A DNA stretch of 64,000 bases from Tenebrio molitor (GCF_963966145.1 NC_091054.1:13392001-13456000); one strand, 5' to 3'. Shown: positions 35,755-48,160, counted from the stretch's first letter. A program made the numbers and translations. Notes: generated by a model not told the origin, from the sequence alone.

Positions 35755-36903
35755 TAGAGACTACTCTGTCTTTTTTTATTTTTATCAAAATCACGAATAT
35801 CTTTCATCTATTTTTGTTTAGTTAATAATAACTTTTGATGATGAAAATACTAGGAAACGTCATGATATTCCGATAACGTTGACATTTGAATCGTGAATTG
35901 ACCAAGAATAAGCACAGATCTGAGTTTTGTAAGATATCTGTGGAGTGGGCTCGACTACGTTTACATTTTTTATTTATCCTTGATGGACAGGACAGTGTTT
36001 ATAAGTTAGAAATTCAGATGAGATAAATACGTTGTCGATTTAAATTTAAACACAGCTTGTATTAATAATGAAATATAAACATTTCCCCTTCCTTTATTAA
36101 ATTACTATTCTGTTTAAAATAACAAATCATTGCCAGTTTAATGCTAAACTTTAATTTTGTATTTTTTATTAAAACTATTAAACAAAATACTTGCATTTGT
36201 CATTTATTTTTGGCGAAAATGAAAATAACTCAATAATAGCTTTATTGATTTTAGAAGCGAACTGACACTTTTGTTTTACCAAATGTCATGGATTATTGAC
36301 GGGACTAAAATATACACTTATAGCAGGGAAGGTTAAAAAATGCCTTATCTTATTCTTATTTCATTCTTCCAATATCATTTTACTATAATATTCATTGCTG
36401 ACCATCTCAATCTCCTAATTATTATTAGTCACTATAGTGATCATGTAGTATTACAAGTGATTTTCTCAATTTCCTAGGAACTGTAGAAATTCAACCAACA
36501 TTTTCTACATCATTTCTTACTTTCACTGGTCTTACTAGTGAATATATGTAATCACTAGAAATTATATAGAATCACTGGAAATGCAACTTATCCTTGACTG
36601 TTGTGTTCTTTATACTTAACTGACCTTATTTTGTATTTTAGTTTATATTTGCTTGACAGCTAAGTTTTCATAAAATAAATTGTAGTGACTGCTAGTTTCC
36701 ACCTAGGCTGTATAAATTTCTTTCAGTACATTTAAATAATTCCAATGCCTCATATCAAAATATTTTCTTCATATCTCTCTTTCCCTTTCTGTTTTTCTCT
36801 GCATTAGGAACTCTATCTAGAAAATATATAAAGAGAAATACATTAGAATTATAGATCTGTCACTGAAAATTAAAAAAAAAAATCAAACATTATCCTTGTT
36901 TAT
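35755..36903. other. Spacer without recognised features
   Basis: AT-rich sequence up to the GC-richer patch before the third Ly6 gene. No ORFs or repeat ends supported. Confidence 0.35.
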
Positions 36904-37172
36904 TTGGGCAACCACGTCGAGGTCGAATCAGTGCGAGATACCTCTCATTACGACCGTCCAAAGCTCCCCGCCCTCCCACAATTAAGCTCTCTCAATGACC
37001 CCATAATGTCAGCAGTGCATCGCGTCCTCACCCCGTCAGCGTCGGCCCGCCTGGTGGAGATTTGGCGCCGGCACGTCGTGGCGTCGTCGTAGAGCCGTTG
37101 GTCGCGCACGTTGTTTACTTGTGGAGTTCTTTCATTTTAATTCAGACAGTCTTACAAGCACCAAGTCGCAGC
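36904..37172 (+). promoter_or_regulatory. GC-richer upstream region of the third Ly6 gene
   Basis: Composition becomes CpG-rich from about 36910 to the ATG at 37173. A 62-codon frame is open at 36904-37092 but has no domain. The placement, directly before a signal-peptide exon, suggests promoter and 5' UTR. No TATA box is obvious. Confidence 0.4.
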
Positions 37173-40100
37173 ATGCTGGTGCACTTGTGCGTCGCGATAT
37201 TGGCCATCTTCGGAGTGCACCGGGGTAAGTGTTGCCGGGGGTGGCTATCTTATCTAAACAATTCGCAAAGGTATGGAACGTTGCAGGGAAAATTCTTTGG
37301 TCCTTGCGCTTTCAAGGAATTGGGTTACCCGTTCGGTTTCAATGATACATTTTATTATTTGGGACAGAGTATTTTGGATATTTGTGCGATAAGATTATGC
37401 AAGGAGATATGGAGTGGTTTGCAAATACAAACCTGGCGCAAATTACATTTTTAACGAAGTCAACTTAAAGTAACGAGGATGAATGACGCAGTAACTGAAC
37501 ACAATAAAAACTTTAATGACATTTTACTGCGGACTTTTTTGATAAAGTATCAGATGGAGTTGTGCAATTTATTGCATTCCGAGTGAGGTGGAATCGCACT
37601 CTATTTGCTTCAAATTTAAAACATTTATTATTATTGGACGCTTCGATTTATTTATGTACTTATTTCTTGATTTATTTTACGTGTTTTGGCGTTTTTGAAA
37701 TTTCTTAAATATTTATCTTGAATTTTATGGTCATTTGAATCATCAATCACCATTAGAGAAAAAATGGACTTCGATAATTAAAAAAAAGAAAATGATGAAT
37801 GTTCCTCTACTTTTAAAGAGATAAGCCTTCAATAAAGGAAATCTTTCTACTTTTATAATTTATAAAGTAAAGCCGAAATATAACTGGAATACATTGAAAT
37901 TTTCTTAAAAACATTGTATGACAACGCAATAAAAATGTAATATGTAGTAGATTATATCATTAAGAGTAGAAGTGAGTCTTTTTGTGCCAAGCCCAGATAT
38001 TGAAGATCGAGCCGAAGTCGTAAATTTGACCTACTCTTAGGATATTAATAAACTTATCTGTCTAACTCTACAGCAAAATTTCTGATTGATCCACATGAGT
38101 TCATAGAAATTATTACCGAATGCTACACAAAACCCAAGTAAATTACTGAAAAATCTTCCTTTTCAGGCCTCTGCCTGCGATGCTACAGCTGCGTTTCCAC
38201 AGAAAACGAGGCCTGTATTAGGTTCGACAAGAACAAAGTGCCTCTCAAAACCTGCGGAATAGACGAGTTACGAAATACTGAAGCGGACGCTGCCCAAGTC
38301 CACAAGTCCTTCAAGAAACTGTACGAAGTAGACTTAGCCCAAGAGCCTCAGCTACCTCTCAACTGCCTCAAGCAAGTCACCAGATGTGAGTCACACTCGA
38401 GTGGAGTAAAGTAAATTTCCACTTTCCCCCACTCGTTTTGCGTGTAAAGGGGGCTTTTAAGATTGGGACAAGGTGGAATTTATTTTAAGCTAAAAGGATT
38501 TAGAATAGTGCGGCTAAATCTTGAAAATAATGGGTGATGACTGGGTGACGTGTTTTTAAACAATTTTTCTATTGACTTAGTGCTATTATTACAGCGAGCT
38601 TAGCGTAATCTCTTATCTTGCGTTGATTGTACTTTCGATTATTAATTTATCAAGTTAGACGTTACTGAGAAAAAAATAATTCGTATTGCTCAAACCAATG
38701 CAATGAAGTACACAATTTCCTTTTATTTTGCTAAAATACCAACGTGTGGAGTCATAACTTATAAATCTGTCTGAGCAATGACTGTCAATTATTTGAAAAA
38801 AAAATTGATGGGTACCATCGTAGGGTACCATCAATGCATTAGTAGCAAACAACTATAACAATGCAGCAAAGAACAAGAATAAAGAAAAACAGCAAAACAA
38901 TTTTTATTTTTATTCAATTTGGTATTTATGAGAATTTTTGTTTCTTTCACGTTGTTCACTTTGCAATTATTAAACTCCAAGATTTTTTTTAAGATCTGCT
39001 GAATGAACATTAAATTTTAGTTTTGATATCATTTAGCCTTTCTACTCTACATCGTTAATTTTTTCAAATATTGTTTGGAAGTATTTAACCAGAACAAATG
39101 TAAACTGCACGACATTGATATTGCTTTTATGACATTAAGCAATAAAGATTGTTATCAGAGGTCTACACAGAATGTGGTGCCATATTTAAAAAAATTAAAC
39201 GTTTTCTCTATCTTGTTTTTTTAAAATGAAATAGCAATTAAAAAATAATGCAATTGGGTAGATAGAGGATTGATTAAAAAATAAGATTTCATAATTCACA
39301 ATTTTATGAAAAAATTCTGGAAATGCTGAATAAACTTAAAGTTGAAATTTTGAATGTTTGTTCTAGATTATAGCTAATGGAAAAATTTATTTCAAATAAA
39401 CGAAACAAACAATGAACAACAAAAAAGGTTCAATGAGATATTAAACTTTCAATTTGTATAATTTTTTATCGGAAATACATTTTTTAATTAAATTGAAATA
39501 CAATTTATTTGGAATTATGAAAGTGAAAATAATATTTACTTATATTGCAAATATTCTGATTAATATTTTTTTATCTTATCAACATATCTCCATCACGTTA
39601 GTGTATTGCTAAAAATGAGATCATAATGAGATGCTTCTAATATCTCTTAGAAAAGTGGTTAATCCAATGCAGGTTTAGAAATTACCATCTTGTAAAATTA
39701 AATCTTTCAGATAAACAAAAATCATTTTGAAAGTACATTTTAAACATTTTAGAGGTGCTGGATTCTCTCATGGGCTGTTCTCTTGGAAATATCTGCGCGA
39801 AGGCAGAAAACGTCGACTACTATCAAATTCAAATATGTATAGTCATGTTCAAATAAATCTGGGACAACTTCTTTTTTGGGTTTTAAAAGTGACTTCGAGG
39901 AGTTAATTAAATACAATTTTATTAAAAAAAGTATTTTGGCTAAAATTAACACTTCAATGCTCGTTAATAAATAACATAAATAACATTGTCCCAGATTTAT
40001 TTGAACATGACTGTACATACAAGAGAGAGACGAAACTAACGTAACGAATGATCATGTTTTTCGGTCGGTTTGTAGCGCCTACTTGAGAACAATATTTGTC

Positions 40101-41678
40101 GTTTGCGCAGATATGACTCATGAGAAAATCCAATACCTCTAAATTTTTTTTTTTAATTTGCAACAACAAATCTGGATTCTTTTACGTTCAGATTTACAAT
40201 AGAATCTTTGAAAGTATTTACTATAAAAAATTAAATATTCAGAAGATGATTGTCGTAAACGACTGTGTTGTAGATTCCTTTAAATTATGAGTTAGATGTC
40301 TTATCTAAATGACCTACAATTGTGATTTTTTTAAACGGAAAAACGAAAGTGATTCAAGTCTAGTTAAACGTTCAATCAGTCTTTATGAAAAAGAACAGGA
40401 AATCAGGAAAATATCCATAACAAATAAAACTTGGGAACATGAACAATAACTGACGAATTCTGTGTGGACTGTTATTTCTGCACAAATAATTCCCTATACT
40501 GAGATATCTATCTAATTTTCTTCTCGCAGTAAGTAAATTACTCACTGGAAGGAAATTTAATAAATAGAAAAGTTTGAAAAAACAGAGATAAAAGATTTTA
40601 AATGAAAGATCCACAATTTTGACTTTGAATGTAATGTTTATTCCTTGTTGCCAAACTTACATTATTTTGCACTTTCCCCCAACATTTACACACATTATCA
40701 GTCAATTATTTATTACACCACATAAAACACGTATTTTCTAATTTTAAAACAATAGAGAATTCAATTCAAGTACTAGAATAAAAATTTTACTACTCCTAAA
40801 TTATCTAGTTCCAAATGAATAATTTATTATTTTATTTTTTTATGTCTCCACGTTATTATTTTTATTTTACGAAACGAACAAGATTCTTTGATAAGATAAA
40901 TATGTACTTTAAGGTTGAGGTACCATAGTCCATAATTCATATTATTTTGTACCTATTAAACATTGCAAGATATTGTCCGAAACTAAACTGATCGAAAAAA
41001 GTTAGGGATATTGCTAAATATTTAAGTTAACTTTAGTAAAATGCATCAGTAAGTTTTTTTTAAGAAGAATTATTGAAATGTTTTGTTAATAAACGTTTTC
41101 ACACATATAATGAGTTTTGACTTATGTCAAACTTTTTCTCTTCTTGGGATACGTTATAAATTATGATATCAATATCCCTAACTTTTTTCGAGCAGTTTAT
41201 TTAAACTGTAAACCTTGCACAAGACAAGACAATAAAGTTTACTTCTTCAGTGGATTGTACAACCTTTTTTTAAAGATTCCTCCTTAAAGCCTCTATCTTG
41301 CAAATACCTACAAGCAAGAATGATTCACCTGTACATGACGTTAAATTACCGTGTCCCAAGTCCGCATTTTATCTCCAAAATTGGCACATTTTTTAAATTC
41401 TCATCATTCCTCTTGAAACACTTATCTCGTTAAAACTGATTCCTCATTTTGTTACAGTCGGAGGCAAGCACATGGTTTTGAGGGGCTGCCAACTAGCCCC
41501 CAGCGACCAACTCGACATCTGCCTCAAAGTCAAGCAGGAAAACAGCGATATGCTCCTCACCAGTCACTGCTCCCTCTGCAGCGGGGAAGGTTGCAACGCT
41601 GCCCCCCTCAAGCGCCCCTTGCTTTCTTTTCTCGCAACGATCTGTGTGGTCGTCGCCACCCTCCTGATTTACTCCTAG
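37173..41678 (+). CDS. Ly6/uPAR-like GPI-anchored protein (three exons, 163 residues)
   Basis: Coding exons 37173-37224, 38167-38385 and 41458-41678; both introns (942 and 3072 nt) are GT-AG in phase 1. Exon 1 gives the signal peptide MLVHLCVAILAIFGVHR. Exon 2 starts GLCLRCYSC, the Cys-x2-Cys Ly6 opening, and holds C-x5-F and TCGIDEL segments. Exon 3 carries GCQLAPSDQLDICLKVK and ends the domain with HCSLCSGEGCNAA, followed by a hydrophobic tail (FLATICVVVATLLIYS) that fits a GPI signal. It differs from the other two Ly6 genes in having a second intron and a longer middle. Polyadenylation signals AATAAA lie at 41842 and 41854. Function at the cell surface is inferred from the family only. Confidence 0.87.
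37945..37987. repeat. Dispersed 43-bp repeat, second copy
   Basis: Matches 31194-31236 with two differences. It lies in intron 1 of the third Ly6 gene. Confidence 0.7.
38386..39838. other. Intron 2 of the third Ly6 gene, first part
   Basis: AT-rich. A short palindrome ATGGTACCNT...GATGGTACC sits at about 38809-38833. No ORF is credible. Confidence 0.4.
39839..40016. mobile_element. TIR element, about 178 bp
   Basis: Left end AGTCATGTTCAAATAAATCT and right end AGATTTATTTGAACATGACT are perfect reverse complements, with GGGACAA / TTGTCCC continuing inward. Non-coding, inside intron 2 of the third Ly6 gene. Confidence 0.85.
40984..41199. mobile_element. TIR element, about 216 bp
   Basis: Left end TAAACTGATCGAAAAAAGTT and right end AACTTTTTTCGAGCAGTTTA pair over about 29 bases with one mismatch. 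Non-coding, inside intron 2 of the third Ly6 gene. Confidence 0.85.
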
Positions 41679-41841
41679 ATGTGTAATTATAAAATCTTAA
41701 AGCAAATAGATTAGGATTAGAAGCAGGTTTAGATAAATCGTTAAGCCTGGATAGACTCGTTTTCTATGTGTACATATTAAGTGGATTAAGTGCGAATTTG
41801 CCTTGAGTTGCGGCTCTCTGGTGTAAAAATGTAATTACACG

Positions 41842-41859
41842 AATAAATTTGGAAATAAA
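41842..41859 (+). terminator. Polyadenylation signals of the third Ly6 gene
   Basis: Two AATAAA hexamers about 165-180 nt after the stop codon. Confidence 0.55.
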
Positions 41860-42333
41860 CATGTTTAATACCAGAAATGTGTGTTTGCTTTAGAAATCCC
41901 AAAAGAAAAAAATCCAAATTAAAATTTCGAAATTGAAATTTTTTGGACAGTGTTGATCTTCAAGCATTGTTCATGGTCAACGAAGACAAAATTGGAAACA
42001 GTGAAAAAGTTTTATTAATTCTTGATTTTGTACCTCTGCTTTTGATAAGTTCCATCACTTTGATCCTAGAGACTGTCAATAGAGAAAAATTATATTAATT
42101 AAACTAAAATGGATCATCAGATATGATGTCATAAATTCTCATTTTTCTCCTTTGTAAACTGCCTCCTAACTGCTCTAAAGCAAAAAATAGCAGATAACCA
42201 ACCGTTGCCCTAGACAACACATTCAAAGTGACATTTCTTGAAAATTTTGTCAAAACTGTCAAATGCAAATGCGAAATCATTTTTAATAGATTTGGAAGCT
42301 TTGGGGACGTCGTTTCAAACAATAAAAGTTTGT

Positions 42334-42482
42334 ATGCAACTCGTTTCTGTGCAAATTGGGCTTTTCTAATTGCCCTCGAGGCCTTAAATCCTGGCTACGC
42401 TCGTATTTCAATCTGGCCTCTCGGGCATTTAGAAAAGCCCAATCCCAATTTACACAGAACCTCGTTGCATAAATAACTATTA
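42334..42482. repeat. Foldback palindrome ending GCATAAATAACTATTA
   Basis: TTCTGTGCAAATTGGGCTTT pairs with AAAGCCCAATCCCAATTTAC after a small offset; the centre contains GCCCTCGAGGCC and GGCCTCTCGGGC. The right edge GTTGCATAAATAACTATTA is shared with other foldback units. Confidence 0.75.
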
Positions 42483-44901
42483 CGTGGTTTACTACATTTG
42501 GTTCTAGTATTATAGATCACTTTGATTTGTCATTATTAATCATTATTAATCAATAATCACAAATGTCAAAATTTAATATGAATTGTTAAATTTTAAAAAT
42601 CAAAAACTAAACATTTTAACTTGAATCTGTTAGGTCTGTAAGTACTACCATTTTGCTTTTATTGTTCCTTTGTCTTTATTTCCGAAATTATATAGTGTAT
42701 TTCATGTTTGCATTGATATGTTTAAAAAAACAACTGCAAATTAAGAACAACGACAAGATATACATTGAAACAAAGTAATCAAACAAGGTGTGTCTAATGT
42801 AAATATTGGAAAGTAGATAATAAAAATAAAATCTTGCAATGTGGACAATAAAAGAAGATAATGAAATTAATGACAATCATTAGTTTAGAACGGAGAAAAC
42901 AAAAGGCAATTGCAAAGACGTAAATAAAAAAAAATGGTTCGAATACATAGGTGTAAAAAAATAAGGAAGGAGTTATTTAATTTGAAATCATAAGTTTTTT
43001 CAAAACGGAAAAAGTTCTATCAAATAACTATTAAGATTATATGATTTACAAGCAAGTTTTTGTTAGGGTGAATAAATAAACAGAAAAACATTTATGAAAA
43101 TAAAAAATAAAAATAAATGAAAACTAGGACAAAGATCAATGATGTATCATGGTGAAAAATAAGAAAGAACTGAGTGCCATGTATTCTAGAAAAAAAAGGA
43201 ATCGTTGAAGAAATTGGATAAAAAATGGACGAGATACGATATGTTTTACACCAAGAGTATCTGTGAAGAACAAAGGATTTATTACTTTAATAATGCACCC
43301 ATAAATGTCATTATTGTGATAGTTGTCATCAAGGAAAATCAAAAATAGTTTTGGTTTCAGAACGGTTCCTAGACGACTGAGTCACCATTACCAACTGCAA
43401 TTTACAAATGGAAAGTTAGGTTATGCGAATCTTAATACATATCTGGTTATGTGTAAAGTTTTGCCACACGTTTCCGATTTTCATAACCGCTCGTGTTCAT
43501 ACATTGTTTGAAATATAGGGTATATCACCTAAGAATATGATCAAACAGGAAGACAGAGTGAATTAAAGTAAAATTAATGAAAGAATTGTAGAAAAAAAAA
43601 TGGGTAAGTTAAATGTAAATGGACACAGAATTTGAACGGAAAAATAAAAATTTTGTAAATAAATTAATGTAAAGATAGGAAAACGATGGAACATTTATTA
43701 GATACCAAGTAAAAAAAGAAGAAAAAAGAGAACAAGGAGTAAGTATTTTAGCGAAGTGAAATCGAATAGAAGGATTGCTATTACGCCTAAAAGGATCAAG
43801 GACTTCTCCAAAAATTTCGAATAGGAAATGTTTATCATTTTCAAGTATGTACAAAATAAGATAAAAAATATAAAATAAATATTATATAGAATTTTATAAA
43901 ACGTTTTTGTTATCACAACCTTACATTCTAAGCAAACAATGGTTTGTGGAGTATCTTCTGCAAAAATATTGCTTATGTTTCTGTGTTTATTTTTATTTCA
44001 TGTTGTCGCTTTTACCAGATAACTCACTTAACATTACAAAAATTATGTGGCACATTTTTATTAATATTTTGTACGAATCAATAATCATCATTATGTTTCT
44101 GGCCATCAAAAAGTTCATATTCTTAAATTTCTTCATCAGTCGTGATATTATCATTTCATCAGAAAGAAATATTTTAATCAGAATTCAAGTCATACCACAA
44201 ATCAAATTCTGAAATACATAACAATCGAATACGATCTCTGATCGTGAGATATTGACTCACTTTGCGTGAATGACAAAAATCGATCAAAAAGTAAATAATA
44301 TAAAATTGCTAAACTTACAGAAAAATATTTGGGTGTTTAGAGCATATTCAAATATCCACGGAAAATAATATTGGACCAATGGGGTGAAGTTGCCTTCACT
44401 GTAGAGATAAAAAATAGTGCAATCGCAGTTGTGGCACCAGTTTAGTTAATTTAGACGAACAATCTTCCATTTTTTGAAAATGAAAAATTATCTCAAATGA
44501 TTTTTAAGAGTTCAGCCAAGAATTATTTCATTATTTTGTTTTTTTGTATTCTTTCTAAGATTTCCTCCAACAGATTTATTTCAGCAGAAATCGAGATGTA
44601 AATTCCGTGGTGCTCCGGTTTCACGGGTCATATTATTGATCATTAATCATATCACCAGTTTATGTAAACAGTTTCTTCCTTATACCAACGACTAATAAGT
44701 ACACCCGTTTCAGCGTATAATCGCACAATTTAAAGCTTTTTTAGCTGTCAAATTTGACAAATGTCATTACTATTAGAGAGAAAAGTGATAGAATTCTTTT
44801 ATTCTGTACTACTGCTGTGATATCCTGTTATTACTCTATTCCAGCCAATTAAAATGAAGAAAAAGGAATCAATTTTATTCTTATTGCAGTTTCGTTACAA
44901 G
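42483..44901. other. AT-rich spacer, no supported genes
   Basis: Many short frames of Ile/Phe/Tyr/Lys-rich composition appear on both strands (for example 43907-44212), as expected from AT-rich DNA. No repeat ends recognised. Confidence 0.4.
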
Positions 44902-45070
44902 TATCGGGTGTTCATTTAAATTTCTCCTCAGAATTGGCGTTGAAGAGTCGATTGTGAACGCACCACTTTTTGCGTTGCTTGTGTTTCTACTCTACAAACT
45001 GACGAGTGATGCGTTCACAATCGACTCTTCAATGCCAACTTTGAGGAGAGATTTAAATGAACACTCGATA
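44902..45070. mobile_element. MITE family copy 3
   Basis: Left ATCGGGTGTTCATTTAAATT and right ATTTAAATGAACACTCGATA are the cleanest tips of this family; GGCGTTGAAGAGTCGATTGT and its partner lie inside. About 169 bp. Confidence 0.87.
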
Positions 45071-45445
45071 CATGAAATGTTAGCATTAAAGAACGTCGAT
45101 TATTAGAATATGTAATATAATTCGACATGGTGTTAATACAGCAAGGTAGCAAATTACCCAAAACTGGAAATTTTACTGAAATTAAATTAAAACGCGTGTT
45201 TTTGTTGGTTTAGTCAGCGCGAATATTTCCTCACGTACATACTTGACAAAAACGTTATCATTTTTTTATTGTTGCTTTTCATGAATCTACGATTTTAATC
45301 TTCAATATCTGCAGAAATATGTAATCTTTGATGATGTCACGACTGTTTTCACTAGTTCCACATGACTAAGTTTTCAGACAAACAAACAATTTCAGTAAAA
45401 ATTCGTTTTCAAAACCGAAGGTGGAAAACTCGTCCCTCATGAAAT

Positions 45446-45715
45446 TTAATTAACGCAATTTATAACCCGAGTATCGTCACAGCTGATAATAATCCGACAT
45501 ACTAAACAATCATCCAACTCGATAAGCTCGTATTTGTGCGGTTTTCCGCGAATATGTTCAGCAATTTTACATGGCAATATGAGACGTCCTTGGCAAGCTC
45601 CAGGACACAGTCTTCGATTCCCAAAACAAGACCTTCGAACGTCGTTTAACACCGATCTGGCACCAATCGAAAACGTGCAGTAATCAGACAGAGCGACGAA
45701 AGTGCTCGAAATCAT
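45446..45715 (-). CDS. Small cysteine-rich ORF, 89 residues
   Basis: An open minus-strand frame from ATG at 45715. The protein has eight or nine cysteines, clustered as SCFGNRRLCPGACQ, ILPCK, DDCLVC, ISC and INC, spacing that looks like a disulfide-rich secreted domain. The N-terminus (MISSTFVALSDYC) is a poor signal peptide, so an upstream exon may be missing. I cannot name the family. It sits between a MITE and the mucin-like cluster, transcribed the other way. Confidence 0.4.
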   Translation of the reverse strand: MISSTFVALSDYCTFSIGARSVLNDVRRSCFGNRRLCPGACQGRLILPCKIAEHIRGKPHKYELIELDDCLVCRIIISCDDTRVINCVN

Positions 45716-46077
45716 TTGTAGATAGATGTGAAGTAATTGGTCTTTTGATAGGAATCAGGGATTACAAGTGATCGTCAAGGATCTAAGATAGCACTCGATG
45801 GCCCCTTCGGAGAACAGTTTGACGTCGATCCTTGTACAGCAGCTGCTTCAAAAGTCTAAAAAGATTTTGAGCGAAATAGGACTGCTGCTGCTGTCGTGTC
45901 AGATTCTCTTATCGAAAAGATAAATTAGGATTATTTTCAGAGCCCTACGTAGATGGATATAGGGTTGATTATCGCCGGCTGCAACTACTGTCTTTCTCTT
46001 TTATCTTTGTGAAGCTATTCACAATCGATCATTATATATTCCAAGTGATAAAAAATGTTATTTATCTCTGACACCTG

Positions 46078-46085
46078 TTTATAAG
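46078..46085 (+). promoter_or_regulatory. Putative TATA box of the first mucin-like gene
   Basis: TTTATAAG, 60 bases before the ATG at 46138. A second candidate, ATTATATATT near 46041, is farther off. A start site about 30 bases downstream would leave a short 5' UTR. Confidence 0.4.
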
Positions 46086-46137
46086 CTGGAGCTCAAACTC
46101 TTTCTGTTATTTGTGAGGTGGAGTTGCAGTGCTAAAG

Positions 46138-47526
46138 ATGAAGTGTGTTCTAGTCGTTTGTATCTTTGTGGCTTTGGCCACTTCCGGTGAGTGCTTCATT
46201 TCTTCTTACCTACAAAACACAACCGAAGATAGGAATTCTAATTCTAAACTTGCGGAGTTACCAACTAAATGCCCATAACAATCTTGTGGAATTTTATTTG
46301 GCTTTTTGGAATTTATGCTTTCCACGTTCTAAAATTAGAATAGCATCACATGATGATAACCATTTATAGTCATTCAAATTATCTCATATTTCAATTGATT
46401 AGAAGTAACAAATATAAATAGAAGAACGAAATGCTTGTTGGTGACACGTTACCATATTGTTTCAGCCTTCGCCGTCCAGTGTCCCACATGCAGAGGTGCC
46501 ACCTGCAAAAGTAACAATGTCCCGATGGAAGAATGCAACTTCCGTCATCCCTTCCCTCTTATCGCGAGTTTCAAAACCGCCCTTGTCCAAGCTGATTCTG
46601 ATTACGCTTGTCTACATTTGGAAAATATAAAAGGTAAACAGATAATTAAAAAATTGTAGATTTTGAGTAAACATTTGGTTCAAACAGATGGAGAACTGGA
46701 AGAAATAAGCCAGTGTATTGTTACCACGCCCGGATATGATGTGTGCAAGGAACTGATTAAACAAAATGAGGGTGTTACAAGTTGTACTGTGAAAAAACCT
46801 CAATCACTAGCGGTAGATTTGGAAGGAATTAATGCAGAAGATGAGCCGATATCGCAATCCTCTACTGATTCTTCCACCGATTCGTCGACTGATTCTTCCA
46901 CCGATTCGTCGACTGATTCTTCCACAGATTCGTCGACTGATTCCTCTACTGACTCCTCTACGGATTCATCGACAGACTCCTCTACTGATTCTTCCACTGA
47001 CTCTTCTACTGATTCTTCTACGGATTCGTCGACAGACTCTTCAACTGATTCTTCTACCGATTCATCGACTGATTCTTCCACCGATTCATCGACTGATTCT
47101 TCTACCGACTCCTCTACTGATTCTTCTACGGATTCATCTACTGATTCCTCAACCGATTCTTCGACTGATTCTTCAACCGATTCGTCGACTGATTCGTCTA
47201 CTGACTCTTCTACTGATTCATCTACTGACTCTTCTACTGATTCATCTACTGATTCTTCTACGGATTCGTCGACAGACTCTTCAACTGATTCTTCCACCGA
47301 TTCATCAACTGATTCTTCGACTGATTCATCGACCGACTCTTCTACGGATTCATCAACGGATTCTTCCACTGGTTCGTCGACTGACTCTTCTACAGATTCA
47401 TCGACTGGGTCCTCTTCGGATTCCACCACTTCAAAACCAACATCACCAGGCGGTAATGGTGCTGCAGTCAATCAAATCTCCATCGCAGTTCTGCTGCTAG
47501 CTCTGCTCTATGGCTGGTGCATGTGA
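46138..47526 (+). CDS. GPI-type mucin-like surface protein with eight-Cys domain and SSTD repeats (351 residues)
   Basis: Coding exons 46138-46186, 46466-46633 and 46688-47526, introns in phase 1. Exon 1 gives the signal peptide MKCVLVVCIFVALATS. Exons 2-3 code for a domain with eight cysteines: CPTCRGATC, EEC, DYAC, QC, DVC and TSC. From about residue 130 to 312 the chain is a Ser-Ser-Thr-Asp repeat of four residues (12 bp), about 45 copies, using only TCN serine codons. It ends PGGNGAAVNQ followed by the hydrophobic tail IAVLLLALLYGWCM, which fits GPI attachment. The stalk should be heavily O-glycosylated and extended. The long minus-strand frame opposite is a by-product of the repeat. AATAAA lies at 47635. 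Role unknown; a coat or secreted-surface function is inferred. Confidence 0.85.
46860..47420 (+). repeat. 12-bp coding tandem repeat (Ser-Ser-Thr-Asp), about 45 units
   Basis: Units such as TCTACTGATTCT and TCGACTGATTCT vary only at third codon positions, with a few Gly replacements near the end. The array stays in frame. Confidence 0.95.
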
Positions 47527-47634
47527 TTACCAAATACCGAAACTAAAGTTAATTAGAACAAGAATATTGAATTTTAGTTGTATGCACTATTTAAGAGTCA
47601 TAGGTTAGTAATTTAATTTATGTACTAATTATAC

Positions 47635-47640
47635 AATAAA
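47635..47640 (+). terminator. Polyadenylation signal of the first mucin-like gene
   Basis: AATAAA 109 nt after the stop codon. Confidence 0.5.
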
Positions 47641-47914
47641 CATATTTTTTTTTCTACCATCGCCATATAAGTAGAGTAGAAAAAAATGACAATAAAATGG
47701 TCCAGGAAATCACATGTGATAAACGTGAATCAAACACTCACAAATAATTTAAGTGGGCGTATTGATAAATTAAATATAGACAAGTGTTACTGGGAGATAC
47801 ATATCTATGAGTAAATAACACAAGTATAAATTCACAGAAACATTTTTGTTTTTTGACAACATGATATAATCAGCTTTTATTGCTATGTACAAATAACTGT
47901 GAAATCTTTCATTC

Positions 47915-48139
47915 ATGTTTGTTACTTTTTTGTATTTAAATAATGACAATAAACACACCATTGAGATTGTGCCTCACGGTCAGCCTCTGTTTCTAAACCA
48001 ATTGAATGATTTTTATCGCTTAGAAAATACAAAAACTGATCCTTCGACCTGCGTGAAAGACCTCGCAGCGCATTTCCTGAATGTATGCACATGCAACACA
48101 CGCAACTGCATTCGGGGTGAACAAACTAGTCCGATTTGA
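47915..48139 (+). CDS. Short Cys-rich ORF just upstream of the protease homologue
   Basis: 74 codons ending 21 bases before the next ATG. The C-terminal half (PSTCVKDLAAHFLNVC, then TCNTRNCIRGEQ) looks like a Ly6-type ending. No acceptor site or signal peptide supports a full gene. The sequence NTRNCIxGEQTSP is preserved upstream of the broken protease copy at 58805, so it is part of the duplicated unit. It may be the last exon of a lost gene, or 5' leader of the protease transcript. Confidence 0.35.
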   Translation: MFVTFLYLNNDNKHTIEIVPHGQPLFLNQLNDFYRLENTKTDPSTCVKDLAAHFLNVCTCNTRNCIRGEQTSPI

Positions 48140-48160
48140 GAATAATGCAAATGAGGTGCG

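Noticed and set aside
43907..44212. 101-codon ORF rich in Ile, Phe and Leu that might be a membrane protein
   Set aside because: AT-rich DNA gives such hydrophobic frames by chance, and overlapping frames of the same kind occur on the other strand.
46800..47500. Alternative long ORFs on both strands over the first SSTD array
   Set aside because: Same repeat effect; the Leu/Ile/Arg-rich plus-strand frame and the Glu/Ser-rich minus-strand frame have no domain or start context.
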